From Phyto melanocephala (Eukaryota > Arthropoda > Insecta > Diptera > Rhinophoridae), in NCBI GenBank assembly GCA_941918925.1, contig OW799237.1:52998997-53062996 (forward strand): a stretch of 64,000 nt of DNA, read 5' to 3'. This document shows positions 52,352-64,000 of this stretch, one piece after another. Both the position numbers and the translations under genes were made by a program. The notes under the pieces are model-generated. The model was not told the DNA's origin. It was given only the letters and a program-made list of their open reading frames with translations, and did no database searches. Within the stretch, counting starts at the first letter, position 1. Each line of letters opens with the position of its first letter.

Positions 52352-54975
52352 AGGTTACTCAAATTAACCTTCATCACTCAAAAGCGGCGTCAGCTGCCCT
52401 ACTCCTCCGACTGTCTTCAGGCACGGAGGATCTTATATGTGTCCAAGAACCATTGTTGTACAAAGACAGGGTTTGCGGATGGCTACTACATTCTGTATGC
52501 AGCCGGACCAGGTAGGACCAGATCTTGCATTATGGCCAAAAACAATCTTAAAGCTTTTGTTCTATCCAACTTCAGTGATAAGGACACCTGTACTATAGCC
52601 ATCGAGAACAAGAGGCGAATAGTCTGGCTAATGTGCTGTTATATGGCGCACGATCATGGAGGGGACCCACCTAACTCCATCACTAGGAAGGCGATGTCTT
52701 GCGCGAACAAAGGGAACATCCCTCTCATAATCTGCGCGGATGCCAACGCGCACCATACCGTCTGGGGTAGCTCGGATACCAACTAAAAATTCCAGCGGAT
52801 CTACAGGAGAACATCGATATTTTAATGCCATGGCTTCTGGTGATATTCAAGGCATGCTTGCATTTATCCCATGTCCCATCAAGGTGGACATCCTATAAGA
52901 TTATTTTCATACCCAAGGGAAGTAAGGCCTCGCATACAAGGGCCGGAGACTTCAGGCCAATAAGTCTCTCCTCCTTCCTGCTTAAGACTCTGGAAGGATT
53001 ATTGATGTTTATATCAGATCGTCTCTAGGACCAGAGGCTCTGTCGGGGGCACAGCATGCCTATACGAAGGGCAGATCTACGGAAACGGCGCTACACGCGC
53101 TGGTTGGCCATATTGAAAAATCTCTGAACTACAGGGACTACAGCTTGGTCGCCTTCCTTGATATTCAACAATGTCAAACCGGATTCGGTTCTGAACGCCT
53201 TGAGACAACTGGACATAGATCCTGCGGTCACCGGTTTTGTGGGAAAACTACTGAAATATAGGCGCATAGAATCAACTTTGGGCGCCTCTAGCATCTCCAA
53301 GGTGGCTGTAAAGGGCCATGGAGAATACATCCTGCATGACTGTTGCTTATGCGGATGATGTGGCTGTAGCAGCTTCGGGCAAAGATCCTGGACTGCTTTC
53401 GGAGCTCTTGGAATCTGCGCTAACGTTAATACTTAGATGGTGCCAGGGATGTGAGCTGGGAGTCAATCCTGCCAAAACGGAACTGGTACTGTTCACAAGG
53501 AGGTACAAAATACCGACCTTTGCTACGCCTAGGATAGACGGAGTGGCACTAGCGCTATCCGATAATGCCAAATATTTGGGTCTCGTATTGGACAGCAAAC
53601 TAAACTGGAACCTGAACACAAAATCCAGCACCACTAAGGCGGCAACTGTATTATACTGCTGCAAGAGGGCAATTGGCCTTAATTGAGGTATTAACCCCAG
53701 GAACTTATACTGGCTATACGATTCTGTCGTCAGACCAATTCTTTATTACGGAGCGGCAGTCTGGTGGGTGGCGCTGGAGAAGAGAATCCACCAGGACAGT
53801 TTCGGACGTTTTATGGAATGGCTGCGATTATAATAACAGATGCTCTTAGGACCACACCATCTAAGGCACTGTTCACTATTTTAAACTGGTTACCACCAGA
53901 CATCATGGCTAGGCAGATGGCTGCGGACACCGCACTGAGGCTGAATGCCACAAGGGCATGGAAGTATGTGAATTATGGACATGCAAGAATTTTGGGTATA
54001 ATCAATATTGCTTCTCCTATTGATTACAAGGTATCTGAACCAGCATTCGATCCGGGTTTCGTGACGAATATACCGGATAGATCTGAATACGACAACGGCC
54101 TCCGACCTCCGGAGAATGCCATCCAGATATTTACTGACGGATCGAAATCACTTGCTGGAGCTGGATGTGGTATCTTTTCGATCCAGTTGGGTTTGGAATT
54201 GTCCCTTAGGCTACCGGATTACTGTAGCGCGATACAGGCCGAACTAATGGCTATTAGGACAGCCGCGGAACAGATTCAGTATAATGAATTATCTGGCAGG
54301 GATATTTACATATTTACTGACAGCAAGGCGGCTATTAGATCCCTTGAGAGTGTGTACAGCACATCGAAAATTGCCCAGGAATGCCGGGTGTCTCTTGAGG
54401 AGATAGCGAGACATTCGACGGTTACCCTTGTGTGGGCTCCAGGACATGGGGATATTAATGGTAATAATAGAGCTGATGCACTTGCAAAAGCCGTACCACC
54501 TTAGATTCGGTTGAATCCAGTTATGCTTTGGGTATTCCCTTATCGAAGGCAGGTAATCTCGCATCAATTCTATTTGGATGCCAAGGAAAGATGGGTGAGA
54601 GAACCCACTGGTTTGGAAACCAGAAAGATCTGGCCTGACGTGGATGTGCATAGGACGCAATATGCAGTGAATATGCCCCGAATCCACCTTCGGAACCTCA
54701 TAGCGGTCATTACCGGACACTGGCCTATAGGTACACATGCGAAAAGGCTGAATATCCCTTACAACGACTTCTGCAGAAGTTGCGATAACGAGGAAGAGGA
54801 GGAGACGACTGAACGTCTTCTCTGCAATTGTCCTGCATTCGGGGACCTGAGACGCCAGATTCTGGGTCAACGAATACTTGTAAGTAAAACTTGTCTTTCC
54901 GCAGTTGAACTGGCAAAGATCCATACCTTCGTAAACAGGACAGGATGGCTGAGCAACGACGACCAGAGGACATAG
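52352..54975 (+). pseudogene. LOA ORF2: endonuclease, RT, RNase H, zinc finger
   Basis: The endonuclease start is readable near 52430 (CVQEPLLYKDRVCG), then shifts frame to YYILYAAGPGRTRSCIMAKN and ICADANAHHTVWGSSDTN. RT resumes at 52825 (IFKACLHLSHVPSRW, RPISLSSFLLKTLE), continues in pieces to MTVAYADDVAVAASG (catalytic YADD, ~53340) and LGVNPAKTELVLF. RNase H is well kept: IQIFTDGSKSLAGAGCGIFS, AIQAELMAIRTAAEQI, IYIFTDSKAAIRSL and VWAPGHGDINGNNRADALAK, with catalytic Asp/Glu/Asp. The C-terminal CRSC...C zinc region (NDFCRSCDNEEEEETTERLL) ends near 54975. Confidence 0.87.
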
Positions 54976-55068
54976 ACAAACGGGCGATGGTGCCTACGGT
55001 ATCACAACGGGACCCTCGGAGAACCCAAGTGAGCTATGCCTTCGGGCGGCTGCCGGATCTAACCTAAC

Positions 55069-55876
55069 CACATACGGCTTCGAAGAATATTTGTAAATCA
55101 TGTTGAAAGGTATAATTATTTTATTATATAATTATTTCATGTAAAGAAACATATTATCCTCAAAGCAATGTCAAAAAAGGCAATGTTTTCTATGAGTATT
55201 TTTAAAAAGATTATTAAAAAATACATACTTATATCAGCAATCTTTATTTTACTTTAGCAAATCAACGTAAGTATCAGAGTACTGCAACGAGCACCCGTTT
55301 TTATGATTTATGATACTCGCCTTAAAACGAGTTGCGGTGTAGGTAATAGAGCCTATTGCTTTTGCATGTACTCGCCAGGCTCGTAAGAAATTGTGTTTGC
55401 AACATACGAGCCTTTAGCCAACACAATGAAATTTATATGAGTTCTGTATTGTATTGTTTCGTAATTATACTACAATTTACTTACAGCATGTTTATAGAAC
55501 ACAATTTACCGACAATGCGCGTATAAACGTTAACGTTTTTCATTTTTGCGTTTATAAATCGCGAATATGTCATATTTTTTGCATACAACGTAACAACTGC
55601 CTATTTGATTGGTTTGTGTATAACCAAAGAATATAAATCATATAGAATGCGCATGAAGGCCCAAATTGAAATATTTTTTTAAAAAATTTTATGACGCGGT
55701 CGGTAGGGCAAAAGGGAAAGAAGCAAAAGTAAAGAGCATAACAATGTTTCGCTCTCATACGTAATTGCGTGTGTTTGTAAATACTTTTTGTATGTATGTA
55801 TGTTTGTTTATGTTTTCATTTCTTGTACAAATTCAACTCAATTCATCTCAACAAATTGTTGTCAGTCAGACGTGTA
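55069..55876. other. Non-coding stretch
   Basis: No gene. Moderately repetitive ACTCG-containing text (CATGTACTCGCCAGGCTCG near 55364-55383). TATGTATGTATGTTT runs near 55795. Confidence 0.35.
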
Positions 55877-56849
55877 ACCAAGAATGATTAAATAAAGATT
55901 ACGCCTTGCGCATGATTTACCGTTAGATGACGTAGTAATCCCCTCGTAAAGGTTACCAAGTCTGTATCATATGTAAAATTTATAATTTCTTACAAAAAAT
56001 GTATGTATTTTGAGATAGTTGGCAGCCCTGTAATAAATTTACTCAGAGAGTTCTAAAAAAGAAGTATTACATCCGTGTTTAATAAACAACGAATTTCGTG
56101 TCATATTTTATAATAAATACATATAAATAATATTAAAATTATTAAAACTATATAAAAAGTGTTTTAATTTGGTTATTTAAAAGCTGCAAAACAGAAAACA
56201 AAATAAAGTGAAAAGATAAGAAAGAGAGCAAATATGAAATGTGCAGTGGGCTAATGCAAGCAAAGTAAAAGGAAAAAAACAAGTGAGAAATTATATTAAA
56301 ACCTAATAAATTGCGCATTTTTAATAAAACGTTTGTATTTGCGCTTCTAAACTTACACCATATTTTTCAAATTAAATGGTAACAAATTATTACTTTCAAG
56401 CGGATATTTACAAAAGCATTTGATGGAAGCCAAAGAAATTGAAGCCAGTGAATACGTGAAAAACTGTTTTTAGGTGTCGAATGTATTTTAGAATTAGGAA
56501 ACTAAATGTCAAAATCGCTGAAAATACTTATAAGCGAAAAAGAAAATTTGATAAAATAACTAAATGATATAAGTTATATACACATAATATAATAGTGAAA
56601 TATTGTAATAAAAATAATGAAAATATATATGTATGTATATATATAAAGAATTTATTTGCTTTCAGAACATTTAGTTAGAAAAATAACAATTTGTCCCAGT
56701 GTCATGTTTTTACACAACCATTATTAGTTATACAGCTGAACTTTATTAGCCAATCAGAACACAGCTTGAGTGACGTCAGAATTCTTACATGCGCAGAAAT
56801 GTTTTTTTATAGCTGCGTGATGGCGTAATCTTTATTTAATCATTCTTGC
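55877..56849. mobile_element. Inverted-terminal-repeat element, ~970 bp
   Basis: CAAGAATGATTAAATAAAGA followed by TTACGCC at the left (55879-55905) has a perfect inverted partner at 56822-56848. The interior is AT-rich and non-coding. No target duplication is clear. Confidence 0.65.
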
Positions 56850-57312
56850 TACCGTATATCAGAGTTATATTATTTTTTGTTGTTTTACACAAGAAATCAA
56901 AACTTCAGTATACAACACATTTAATGTGTTAAGCATTGTCTTTATATTGCAAAACTCTCACCTAATTTTTTACTTTATTTTTGTTTTTTTTTTTTTAATT
57001 TATTTTTTTGATTTTCTTTTTCTCTTGTTGTATTTACTAAATTGACAGTGGGGTATATAAGTAAAATAAGTACATCATCTTATGTTTTTCTATTATATCT
57101 ACATACATACATATATAAGTTGAACTTTATTTTCAGTAATTTTTAAAATATAGTTTTATAAATCTTTTTTAACTAATTCTTTATTTGTTTATAAAGCACA
57201 GTTATAAATGTAAATAGTTAAGATTAATGATTGCAATAATATCTTTGTACATTTTTAAATTTTATAGTTGGGGTTAGTTTATTTTTTGCACATATATTAA
57301 AGTTAGACGTGT
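56850..57312. other. Non-coding stretch upstream of the CR1-like LINE
   Basis: AT-rich; may include the LINE 5' untranslated region. Nothing else seen. Confidence 0.35.
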
Positions 57313-60300
57313 GTGTTAATGTCTTGTAACTTAGGTCCTTTATTATGTAATAGCACCTCCTTGAATTATGTTCTGAATGATAACGATTTTAATATTTGTC
57401 ATTTTAATGCTCAGAGTATAGTACCAAATAACAGTTCAGTTAAATTTCAGGAAATCAAACACATTTTTGATAGTTGTAAATATGATGTAATTGGGATCAC
57501 GGAAACATGGTTGAAAACTTATATAACAAGTTCTAGCTTAGCTCTAAGGGGTTTTAAAATTGCTAGAAATGATAGATGTTGGATGAGAGGAGGTGGTGTC
57601 TGCCTTTATATTTCGGAAAACTATAAATTTAAAGTAGTTAGTGATTATATGGATGAGGGTAACATCGAAACGTTATTTTTTGAAATATATATTAGTAACC
57701 ATGACAAGCTTTTAGTTGGAGTTATTTATTAACCACATGGGAATTTTTCTGGTTGTGAAGACTTAATTGCTGAATTGTCTGGTAGATATAACAATTGTTT
57801 TATAATGGGTGACTTTAACACAGACATTTTTACGAAATCATATGTTGTAAGAGACTTTTGCTCCCGCTCGAATCTATCTGTAGTACATAATGCCATACCT
57901 ACTCACATCAATGAAATACATAATACTTCTACTTTAATCGACTACTTTATTGTCTCAAACATAAATTTAGTAAGCCAAAAGACTCAATATCAATTTCCTC
58001 CTTTAAACTCTGGCCATGCTATTATTTCGTTAAGTTATAAACTTGTAAGTAAAGCATCGATTAGTGAACATTGGTATAGGGACTATAATTTAATCAATAT
58101 AGATAGATGTAATTTTCTTTCCAATGATTTAAATTTTTCTTGCTTTTTTAGTACCCATTCTGTAGATACAAAATTGGAAATTTTTAATATAATTGTTGGT
58201 AGTTGTTTTGTTGAAAGTGTTCCTCTCAAGAAATTGCGTCTAACTAGAAAGGAAAAATGGATGGATTCTACAGAATTGAAGACTGCTAGAATAAATAGAG
58301 ATCTGGCATGGAGGGCTTATTGTGAATGCAATTCAGATACAAATCGGAAAATTTACTGTAAATATCGTAACAAAGTAAAGTCAGTAATAAGGCGATTAAG
58401 AAAGGAATATGCCATGCTTTACTTTGAAAATTGCTCTACGTCGAAATTTTGGAAAAAGGTATACTTGGTAATAACAATAATGAGGGTATACTTGGTGATA
58501 ACAATAATGGAAGTACTATCAATGTTGAAGAGTTTAATCAACAATCTGTACTTCCTCCTTTAAATCAAACTACTGATAGTATTTTGTCATTTTGCAGCAG
58601 TGGAGGTTTTACTGTTTTAATGTTGATTCTTCTGAAGTATTTGAAGCTATGACGAGTATCAAAAGTAATTCAGTAGGACTTGATGGTATCCCGATTAAGT
58701 TCTTAAAAATTATATATCCCTTTATATCAAAGCAATTTACTCATCTCTTAAATACTATTATAACTACTTCACATTATCCAAAACTCAGGAAATTCGGTAG
58801 AGTTATACCTATACCTAAGGTAAAGTTACCTCGTTCTAGTTCAGACTATAGACCAATAAGTGTGCTAAATGCTAGTTCTAAAGTTTTGGAAGTGTTGTTA
58901 AGAAAGCAAATTGAGGATTATCTCAGTACAGAAAATTTAATAAATATTTTTCAGTCAGGTTTTAGGAAAAATTATAACACTACTGGTTTGGTATTAGATA
59001 TTACTGAAAACCTTAGGAAAGCTATGGATAACTCTTATAGTTCATTGCTTGTGTTTCTTGATTTAAGTAAAGCCTTTGATTCTATAAGTCATGAGATTTT
59101 ATGTCATAAACTTCAAAGGAATTTTGGTTTTGATAGTTCTGCTTGCCGTTTACTTTTGTCCTTTTTAACTAATAGATTTCAGTACGTTGAATCTGGAGGA
59201 GATAAATCTTCTATTTTGGTATGTTTTAGAGGTGTTCCTCAAGGGTCAATATTGGGACCACTCTTGTTTATAATGTACATAAACGATTTGTATCGAGAAA
59301 TAACATACTGCAGATGCTATGCGTATGCAGATGATATTCAACTTTTAGCGGATGATTCTGGTTTTGGCGTAACTTTTTTGAAAAATAATGTGAACAATGA
59401 TTTGGAGCGGGTTGCAGAGTGGTGTAAATCGAATTATATGAGTTTGAATCTCTCAAAGTCTAAAGCCATGTATTTTTCTAATGATGTACTTTTTCCTAAT
59501 GTATCGATAATGGGTGAAACCATTGAATTTATATCTCACTACAAGTCGTTAGGAATATACATTGATACAAAATTGGATTTCAATTTCTATATAAACAACA
59601 TAATATCTAGAATCTCATATATCTTACTGTCTTGGTTCTTTTCTGCCATTCAATGTTAAAAAACGGGTAGCATTGTCTCTGTGTTTACCTGTGTTTTTCT
59701 GGTACGTCCCAACAGAATATGATTAAGTTGCGATTAGCTTTTAACCGCGTTGTTCGATACATTTGCAATGTTAAATATCATGTTTCTGAACATGTTATTG
59801 GAATATTAGGTTCAGATTTTCAGAGTTTTATAAATCAACGTCTTTTATTGCAATTCTTCAAAATTATGAAGTATGGTAAACCTCCTTATCTTGTAGATAA
59901 ATTTTACATTGGAAAATCTACAAGAACAAATACTATTATTTGTCCAAAACATTTATTTTATTTTTATTTATTTTTATTTCTTTTCGATGTCCCATACACA
60001 AGACTTTAAGTCTTATATTGCAGTATGGAACTGAGCATATGCAAATAATGACAAAATAGGTGTAATTTTTAACATAAATTGTAAGTAATATTAAATAAAA
60101 AATTAAGAAAAGCAAAATATAGAAATTAACCAAATTTAATAACAAAGTGTTAATAAAATTTAATAATATAAGATAAAATAAAATAAGACAAAACAATAAT
60201 AAAATAAGTTAAAACAATATACAAGCAAAATTTATATATGTATGTATTTTAACGTGAGAAATGACCAAAAATAAATTTTCTGAATTGTCGTGCGTTACTA

Positions 60301-60780
60301 ATGGTTTGTGATCTATAGGGGATTCCGTTCCAGAGACTGATAGCATTAATAAAGAAATGGTATTTAGAAATCAGCGTTCGATGACTAAATGCTAGAATTC
60401 TTTTGCCTCTATCAAGTGTTGAAAAATTTAAACGTACAATAAGATAGGTATTAAATAAGTTTTGGCAAGAAGTATTCTAATTTTAGTTGGAGTACAATAT
60501 TGAGTTTGCCATAGATTTCTTAGCATTGAGAACATTCTACCACATGCAACGTTAACGTGATTAGACCAAGTAAGGCTGTTATTAAAATATATACCAAGAT
60601 TTTTGGCAGAGCTTACAATATCTATGGACTGGTTATTTAAAATTAAAACATTCTTCCCTATATATGACTAGATCATTCATTGTAAGAGTAGCTCGAATTT
60701 GGAATCACTATATTCCGTATAATGAACGAAATTTTAATAAGTCAGTTTCGGCTTTTAGAAATATTTCTAGAAAATTTTTG
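57313..60780 (+). pseudogene. CR1-like LINE ORF2: endonuclease and reverse transcriptase
   Basis: Endonuclease text: FNICHFNAQSIVPNN, DVIGITETWLKTYI, RGGGVCLYISENYKF, CFIMGDFNTDIF, STLIDYFIVS. RT: VGLDGIPIKFLKIIYPF, FGRVIPIPKVKLPRSSSDYR, NIFQSGFRKNYNTT, SLLVFLDLSKAFDSI, RGVPQGSILGPLLF and CYAYADDIQLLADD with the catalytic YADD. The tail KLRLAFNRVVRYIC is split by the inserted LINE and ends VARIWNHYIPYNERNFNKS. Damage includes an in-frame TAA at ~57730, frameshifts near 58455 and 58600, one near 59655 and the insertion. A 28-bp tandem duplication (58457-58513) adds to the disruption. Confidence 0.87.
59954..60644 (-). mobile_element. 5'-truncated CR1-like LINE inserted in antisense
   Basis: On the minus strand, 60640-60280 reads in one or two frames as an RT C-terminus (VLILNNQSIDIVSSAKNLGI, WSNHVNVACGRMFSMLRNLW, ILLAKTYLIPTYL, LISKYHFFINAISLWNGIP). 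It ends at the left in an AAATAAAAATAAAT-type tail (59956-59980). Flanked by AAAACATT at ~59946-59953 and ~60645-60652, the target duplication. Only the last ~700 bp of the element was copied. Confidence 0.82.
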
Positions 60781-61019
60781 TGAATAAAACTGGTGCTGTT
60801 ACGTAAAAGTACTTAAACAAGCTGTATGATTAAATAGTTTATATATATGCATATTTCTGACTGTTTTTAATAATGTATTTTATACATATATGTAAGTGTA
60901 ACATAGTAACGTAGTATTATAAAACTAATTATTTTTAAATTGTTTAAAAGCCATGTTATTTCTTGATTAATTAGGCCTATAGGCTTGTAATCTATTGAAT
61001 TAAATAAATAAATAAATAG

Positions 61020-61415
61020 AAAAAGTACCATAAAAATTCAAAAAAGTCCCTTTTTGGTCGCCCATAACATTTTTAGTCTCTCCTGGAATCAATAGTCCTT
61101 GATTGTACAATCCTACCTTCATAAACGTAGAAAATACCAAAAGTACCACCAAAATTAAAAAAAGTACCTTTTTGGTCGACCATAACATTTTCGGTCGCAC
61201 CTTGTATCAATAGCCAATAATTTTAAAATTCTAGCTTCGCAATCATTGAAAATACCAAAAGTACCATAAAAATTCAAAAAAGTACCTTTTTTGTCGCCCA
61301 AAACATTTTTAGTCTCCCTAGAATCAATAGTCCGTGATTGTACAATTTTACCTTTATAAACGCAGAATATACAAAAAGTACCATAGAAATGCGAAAAAGT
61401 ACATTTTTGGTCCAA
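61020..61415. repeat. Tandem repeat, ~118-bp unit, about 3.3 copies
   Basis: Units start AAAAAGTACCAT at about 61020, 61138, 61257 and 61374. Each contains TTTTTGGTCG-CC-ATAACATTTT-type text and AATCAATAGTC. Diverged by roughly 15-20% by eye. Confidence 0.85.
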
Positions 61416-62006
61416 ATTCCAAGCTTAAAATGTTCAAATATCTATGTAACAAAATATTTTAATAGACATGATTTTAAGTCTTTTTTGCATAAAAGTAATT
61501 ATGTTCTAAAAAATACTAAACTCCATTTCCGATTTTTCCACTTTCTACCCTGTTAAGAATGTGCTTAAATTTTTATTAAATTACATAGTGTTTATGACTG
61601 GTGAAATCCCAATTAAAATTTTTGTGAAAATTGGCCGTCTAATTAGGAATTACATACATTTGGCAGAATTTGTTCCCTTTTTGGTACCTTTTTTGTCACC
61701 AAACAAGATACCAAAAATTTCACCTTAATATTTGTCCATGTTCTGTTAGGCAATAACAATGATCAAATTTTGTCCCATTGAATAATATTAGAAAAGTTTC
61801 TTTTAAAAAAAGTACCAAAAAAAGGGAAAATTTTTACCCCTTATACATGTGAATTTAAAAAAAGCCGAATTTCAATTAATATTTTTTCGCGGATTACTTA
61901 ATACAGTTTAAATTTTTTTCCTAGCTTTATTTGTTTGGAAGTTAAGTAGGGTACCAAAAAAGTACCAAATTATAGTTTTTACCCGTTTTTCCCCTTTATG
62001 GTTTTG

Positions 62007-62049
<43 letters not shown>

Positions 62050-62330
62050 TATATATTATATATTTTTTTGTAAAAATTACAATACTTTTTGAATTTAATT
62101 GGTATCATTTTTAGTTTAGCAGATATAAGATTACCGATTTTACCCGTTTTTACCCTTTTTTACCCCCTTAAAGTACGAATTTCCAAAAATCCCTTCTTAG
62201 TGGAGCTATACATTGAAAGAGGAATCGATTTTCCAAGTTTCATGTCTCTAGCTTTTTGCGTTTTGGCTGTGCGATGATGAGTCAGTCAGTCGGTCAGTCA
62301 CGTTCTCTTTTATAGATATATAGATAGATG
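61416..62330. repeat. AT-rich repeat DNA rich in GGTACC / TTTTACCC tracts
   Basis: No gene. Multiple AAAAAGTACCAAAAAA and TTTACCCTTTTT tracts continue the style of the tandem array, with an (AT)n microsatellite at 62010-62046 and GTCAGTCAGTCGGTCAGTCA at 62280-62300. Probably one decayed non-autonomous element. Confidence 0.5.
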
Positions 62331-63399
62331 TGTAGCAAAAATTTGGGGAGTCTTTAAAAAATTTTCTTTAATTCCAAAAATGGTGAAATTGTCCCCATTA
62401 ACACAACAATAATAATAAACTACAATGGCAACGCTGCTAACTTTTCTTCAAGGAAAATAAAAATTCTATTTGTGAATCGATTTTTTTTTAATTTTTCGAT
62501 TATGTTCTTTGAATGAATGATTCTTGTAAGGAATTTAATATTTAAATTGTGGAGAGAAATTTATTTTAATTTTTTTTAAATTTCATTTGTCTCGCAAATT
62601 TATTTTTAAAATTCGGAAAACAAAAAGAATTATTCGTCGTAATGTGGAAAATTTAATTCATTCGAATTAATATTATTCACAAAAAATATCTTTTCGAATG
62701 ACTTGCGTACTATGTGAATACCACACAGATAATCTCAAAAGAAATTAGTTTTGAACTAATTTTTCTACGGTAATGTATGTTTGTAAAAATTTAATTTGTT
62801 TAAATTTAATTTTTCAATAAAATTTTATGATTTTTGGAATTTTTTTTTTTACAAAAAAAAACCCATGTAGCGACGGACGACGTCACCATATGGTAACGGC
62901 CTATTATGGCCGACCCTGAGGCCGCATAAAAGTTTTAGGTACTAAATAAATTATTTTATATGTTACAGATATAAGTAGATTTAATAAATTTTATTTTAAT
63001 TCAAAACAAAATACATTCCCGGACAATTTGGGTTAATAAGATGCTACTAAAGGAACTAATCAGAAAAAGAGTGAAGGAAACAGAAAACAAAAACACATAC
63101 ACCAACACAAACCAGGCAAAAAAAAAGCTTGGCTGACAGTTGCAGAAAGGTAAGTGTATACATACAAAATTCAACTTATAATTCATACGTTTTTTTTTTA
63201 GCTTTAACACCTTATGTACAGGTGGCCAAAGCATAGTAATCCAACTAAAAATCAATTGTGGCAAAGAAGGAAGTAGCTCAGAACCGCAAAGAATTAAGGA
63301 ACACTGGTGGTGGTTCAGGACTACAAGAACTACCTGTAAGTAGTTGGTTGATACCAACGAATTCGATGCGTTAATTAATGAGGTATGTTTGGTATTTTC
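62331..63399. other. Non-coding stretch
   Basis: No supportable gene. A GC-richer island near 62865-62930 (CGACGTCACCATATGGTAAC, GGCCGACCCTGAGGCCGCAT) stands out from AT-rich flanks. Frames overlapping 63001-63590 follow repeat sequence and look non-genic. Confidence 0.35.
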
Positions 63400-63600
63400 T
63401 CTTTTATATATCCAGCACCAAAAAATTGTGTGAAATATATTAATTTTGCCATTCCGTTTGAAACACATCGAAATATCCGTTGAAGACCCCATAATATTTT
63501 CTGCATCCTTGTTTTTATTAAATATCTACCTATGTCCGTCCGTTGAAAGCACGATATAGCTCGAACGAAAAAATCTAGGGGGAAATACATTTTTTTATGA
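63400..63600 (-). repeat. Fragment of repeat family F2 (F2c), inverted
   Basis: The complement matches the F2a right part at about 26830-26985 (CTTTCAACGGACGGA, GATATTTCGATGTG, AACGGAATG). Ends near a CCAGCACCAAAAAATT version of the F2 terminus. Confidence 0.65.
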
Positions 63601-63637
63601 ATCAGAAATGTTTGGAATTAAAAATGAGCAAAGAAAA

Positions 63638-64000
63638 ACAAGTAACAGTGCTATATTCGGCCGTGCCGAATCTTATATACCCTTCACAACGTGTAGTCAT
63701 GCAATAACAATTGTTTGTATCACCATTCATCCCATATAAAATACGTGCATACGTACACGTTAGAATAAATGTGGCATCGAATCCCAGCTGAGCCAAAAAA
63801 ATGTTATTTTATTTTATTTAATATATTATTTATATTTTATTATTTTTTTTATATTTTTTTTTAAATTTTTTTAAAAAATTTTTTTAGAAAAATTTTTTTT
63901 TAAAATTTTTTAAAAATTTTTTTTTTTTATTTTTTTTTATTATTTTTTTCTTATTTTTAATATTTTTTTTTTGTAATTTTTTTTTGTTTGGTATGTTATT
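63638..64000 (+). repeat. Repeat family F1, copy F1d, cut by window end
   Basis: Starts AACAAGTAACAGTGCTATAT followed by TCGGCCGTGCCGAATCTTAT. The stretch GTGGCATCGAATCCCAGCTG and the poly-T region that follows are the inverse of F1c, base for base over long runs. Confidence 0.85.

Larger units (their letters stand above)
50996..55068 (+). mobile_element. LOA-type non-LTR retrotransposon (LINE), decayed
   Basis: ORF1 remnant with a DUF4780-like region, apurinic endonuclease, RT, RNase H and a C-terminal zinc-finger region in order on the plus strand. Internal deletions lie between endonuclease and RT (near 52786) and before the YADD motif (near 53318). The 3' end is taken as ...GGATCTAACCTAACC near 55068. 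GC content is visibly higher than in its surroundings. Presence of RNase H and the ORF1 type suggest the LOA clade (inference). Confidence 0.85.
57313..61018 (+). mobile_element. CR1-like LINE with an antisense LINE inserted
   Basis: Endonuclease-RT ORF from 57313, interrupted at 59954-60644 by a second LINE in reverse, resuming to a stop near 60780. The 3' end is an AAATAAATAAATAAAT run (60999-61016). No ORF1 is seen, so it may be 5'-truncated. Confidence 0.85.

Noticed and set aside
54289..54924. Long minus-strand frame in the LOA LINE
   Set aside because: Shadow of the RNase H region, which is clearly coded on the plus strand.
63001..63492. 163-residue minus-strand frame with a hydrophobic C-terminal part
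   Set aside because: It overlaps F2c, is rich in Leu/Phe/Ser from AT-rich DNA and resembles no family.

Overview
The window looks like repeat-dense DNA from an insect, most likely a higher (calyptrate-type) fly. The reasons are strong AT-richness, a dipteran mix of transposons (BEL/Pao, Ulysses-like and mag-like Ty3/gypsy, LOA-type and CR1-like LINEs, hAT elements, a Polinton) and several copies of short AACAAGTAAGAG-ended repeats. The species is inference. I see no host gene, rRNA, functional tRNA or CRISPR array: essentially everything recognisable is mobile or virus-derived.

Positions 1-8.7 kb hold the most interesting object, a rearranged Polinton/Maverick (adintovirus-like) element. On the minus strand run the major capsid protein (cut by the window start), a pX-like basic protein, a penton-like minor capsid protein and a chromodomain integrase. 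On the plus strand follow a packaging ATPase and two small overlapping genes. A C-terminal piece of protein-primed DNA polymerase B lies on the minus strand and stops at an (AT)n tract. Beyond it, in the opposite orientation, come an N-terminal polymerase piece fused to a truncated pX gene, then a complete major capsid gene and an adenain-like protease. The first ~434 bases reappear inverted, with no difference that I can see, at 5710-6143. The element is therefore an inverted, internally deleted (fold-back) derivative or two head-to-head copies. It keeps a near-complete morphogenesis gene set but has lost the polymerase core.

Positions 9.5-12.7 kb hold fragments of a gypsy integrase, a hAT transposase and an unclassified DNA transposon. 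A BEL/Pao retrotransposon spans 12801-19579 (minus strand, 5-bp target duplication TGTAT). Its own gag-pol lacks the second zinc-knuckle and protease part, yet a zinc-knuckle/protease-like ORF behind a splice-acceptor-like sequence sits in the env position. Positions 19.7-35.4 kb are a nest of elements: two short repeat families (called F1 and F2 here), hAT elements with 8-bp duplications, a mag-like Ty3 element, an interrupted transposase gene and a TTA-flanked inverted-repeat element. Several insertions can be dated relative to each other because F2 occurs twice and one copy preserves an uninterrupted site.

Positions 35.8-39.1 kb are non-coding repeats: a four-times repeated TGTAACGTCCGTAACGG motif, a fold-back and a long inverted-terminal-repeat element. 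Positions 39203-50541 are an 11.3-kb Ulysses-like Ty3/gypsy element with 2.1-2.5 kb LTRs, TGCT duplications and nearly intact gag and pol. Positions 51.0-55.07 kb hold a decayed LOA-type LINE, 55.9-56.85 kb an inverted-repeat element, and 57.3-61.02 kb a CR1-like LINE carrying a second, 5'-truncated LINE in antisense. The window ends with a ~118-bp tandem repeat, AT-rich repeat debris and further F2 and F1 copies.
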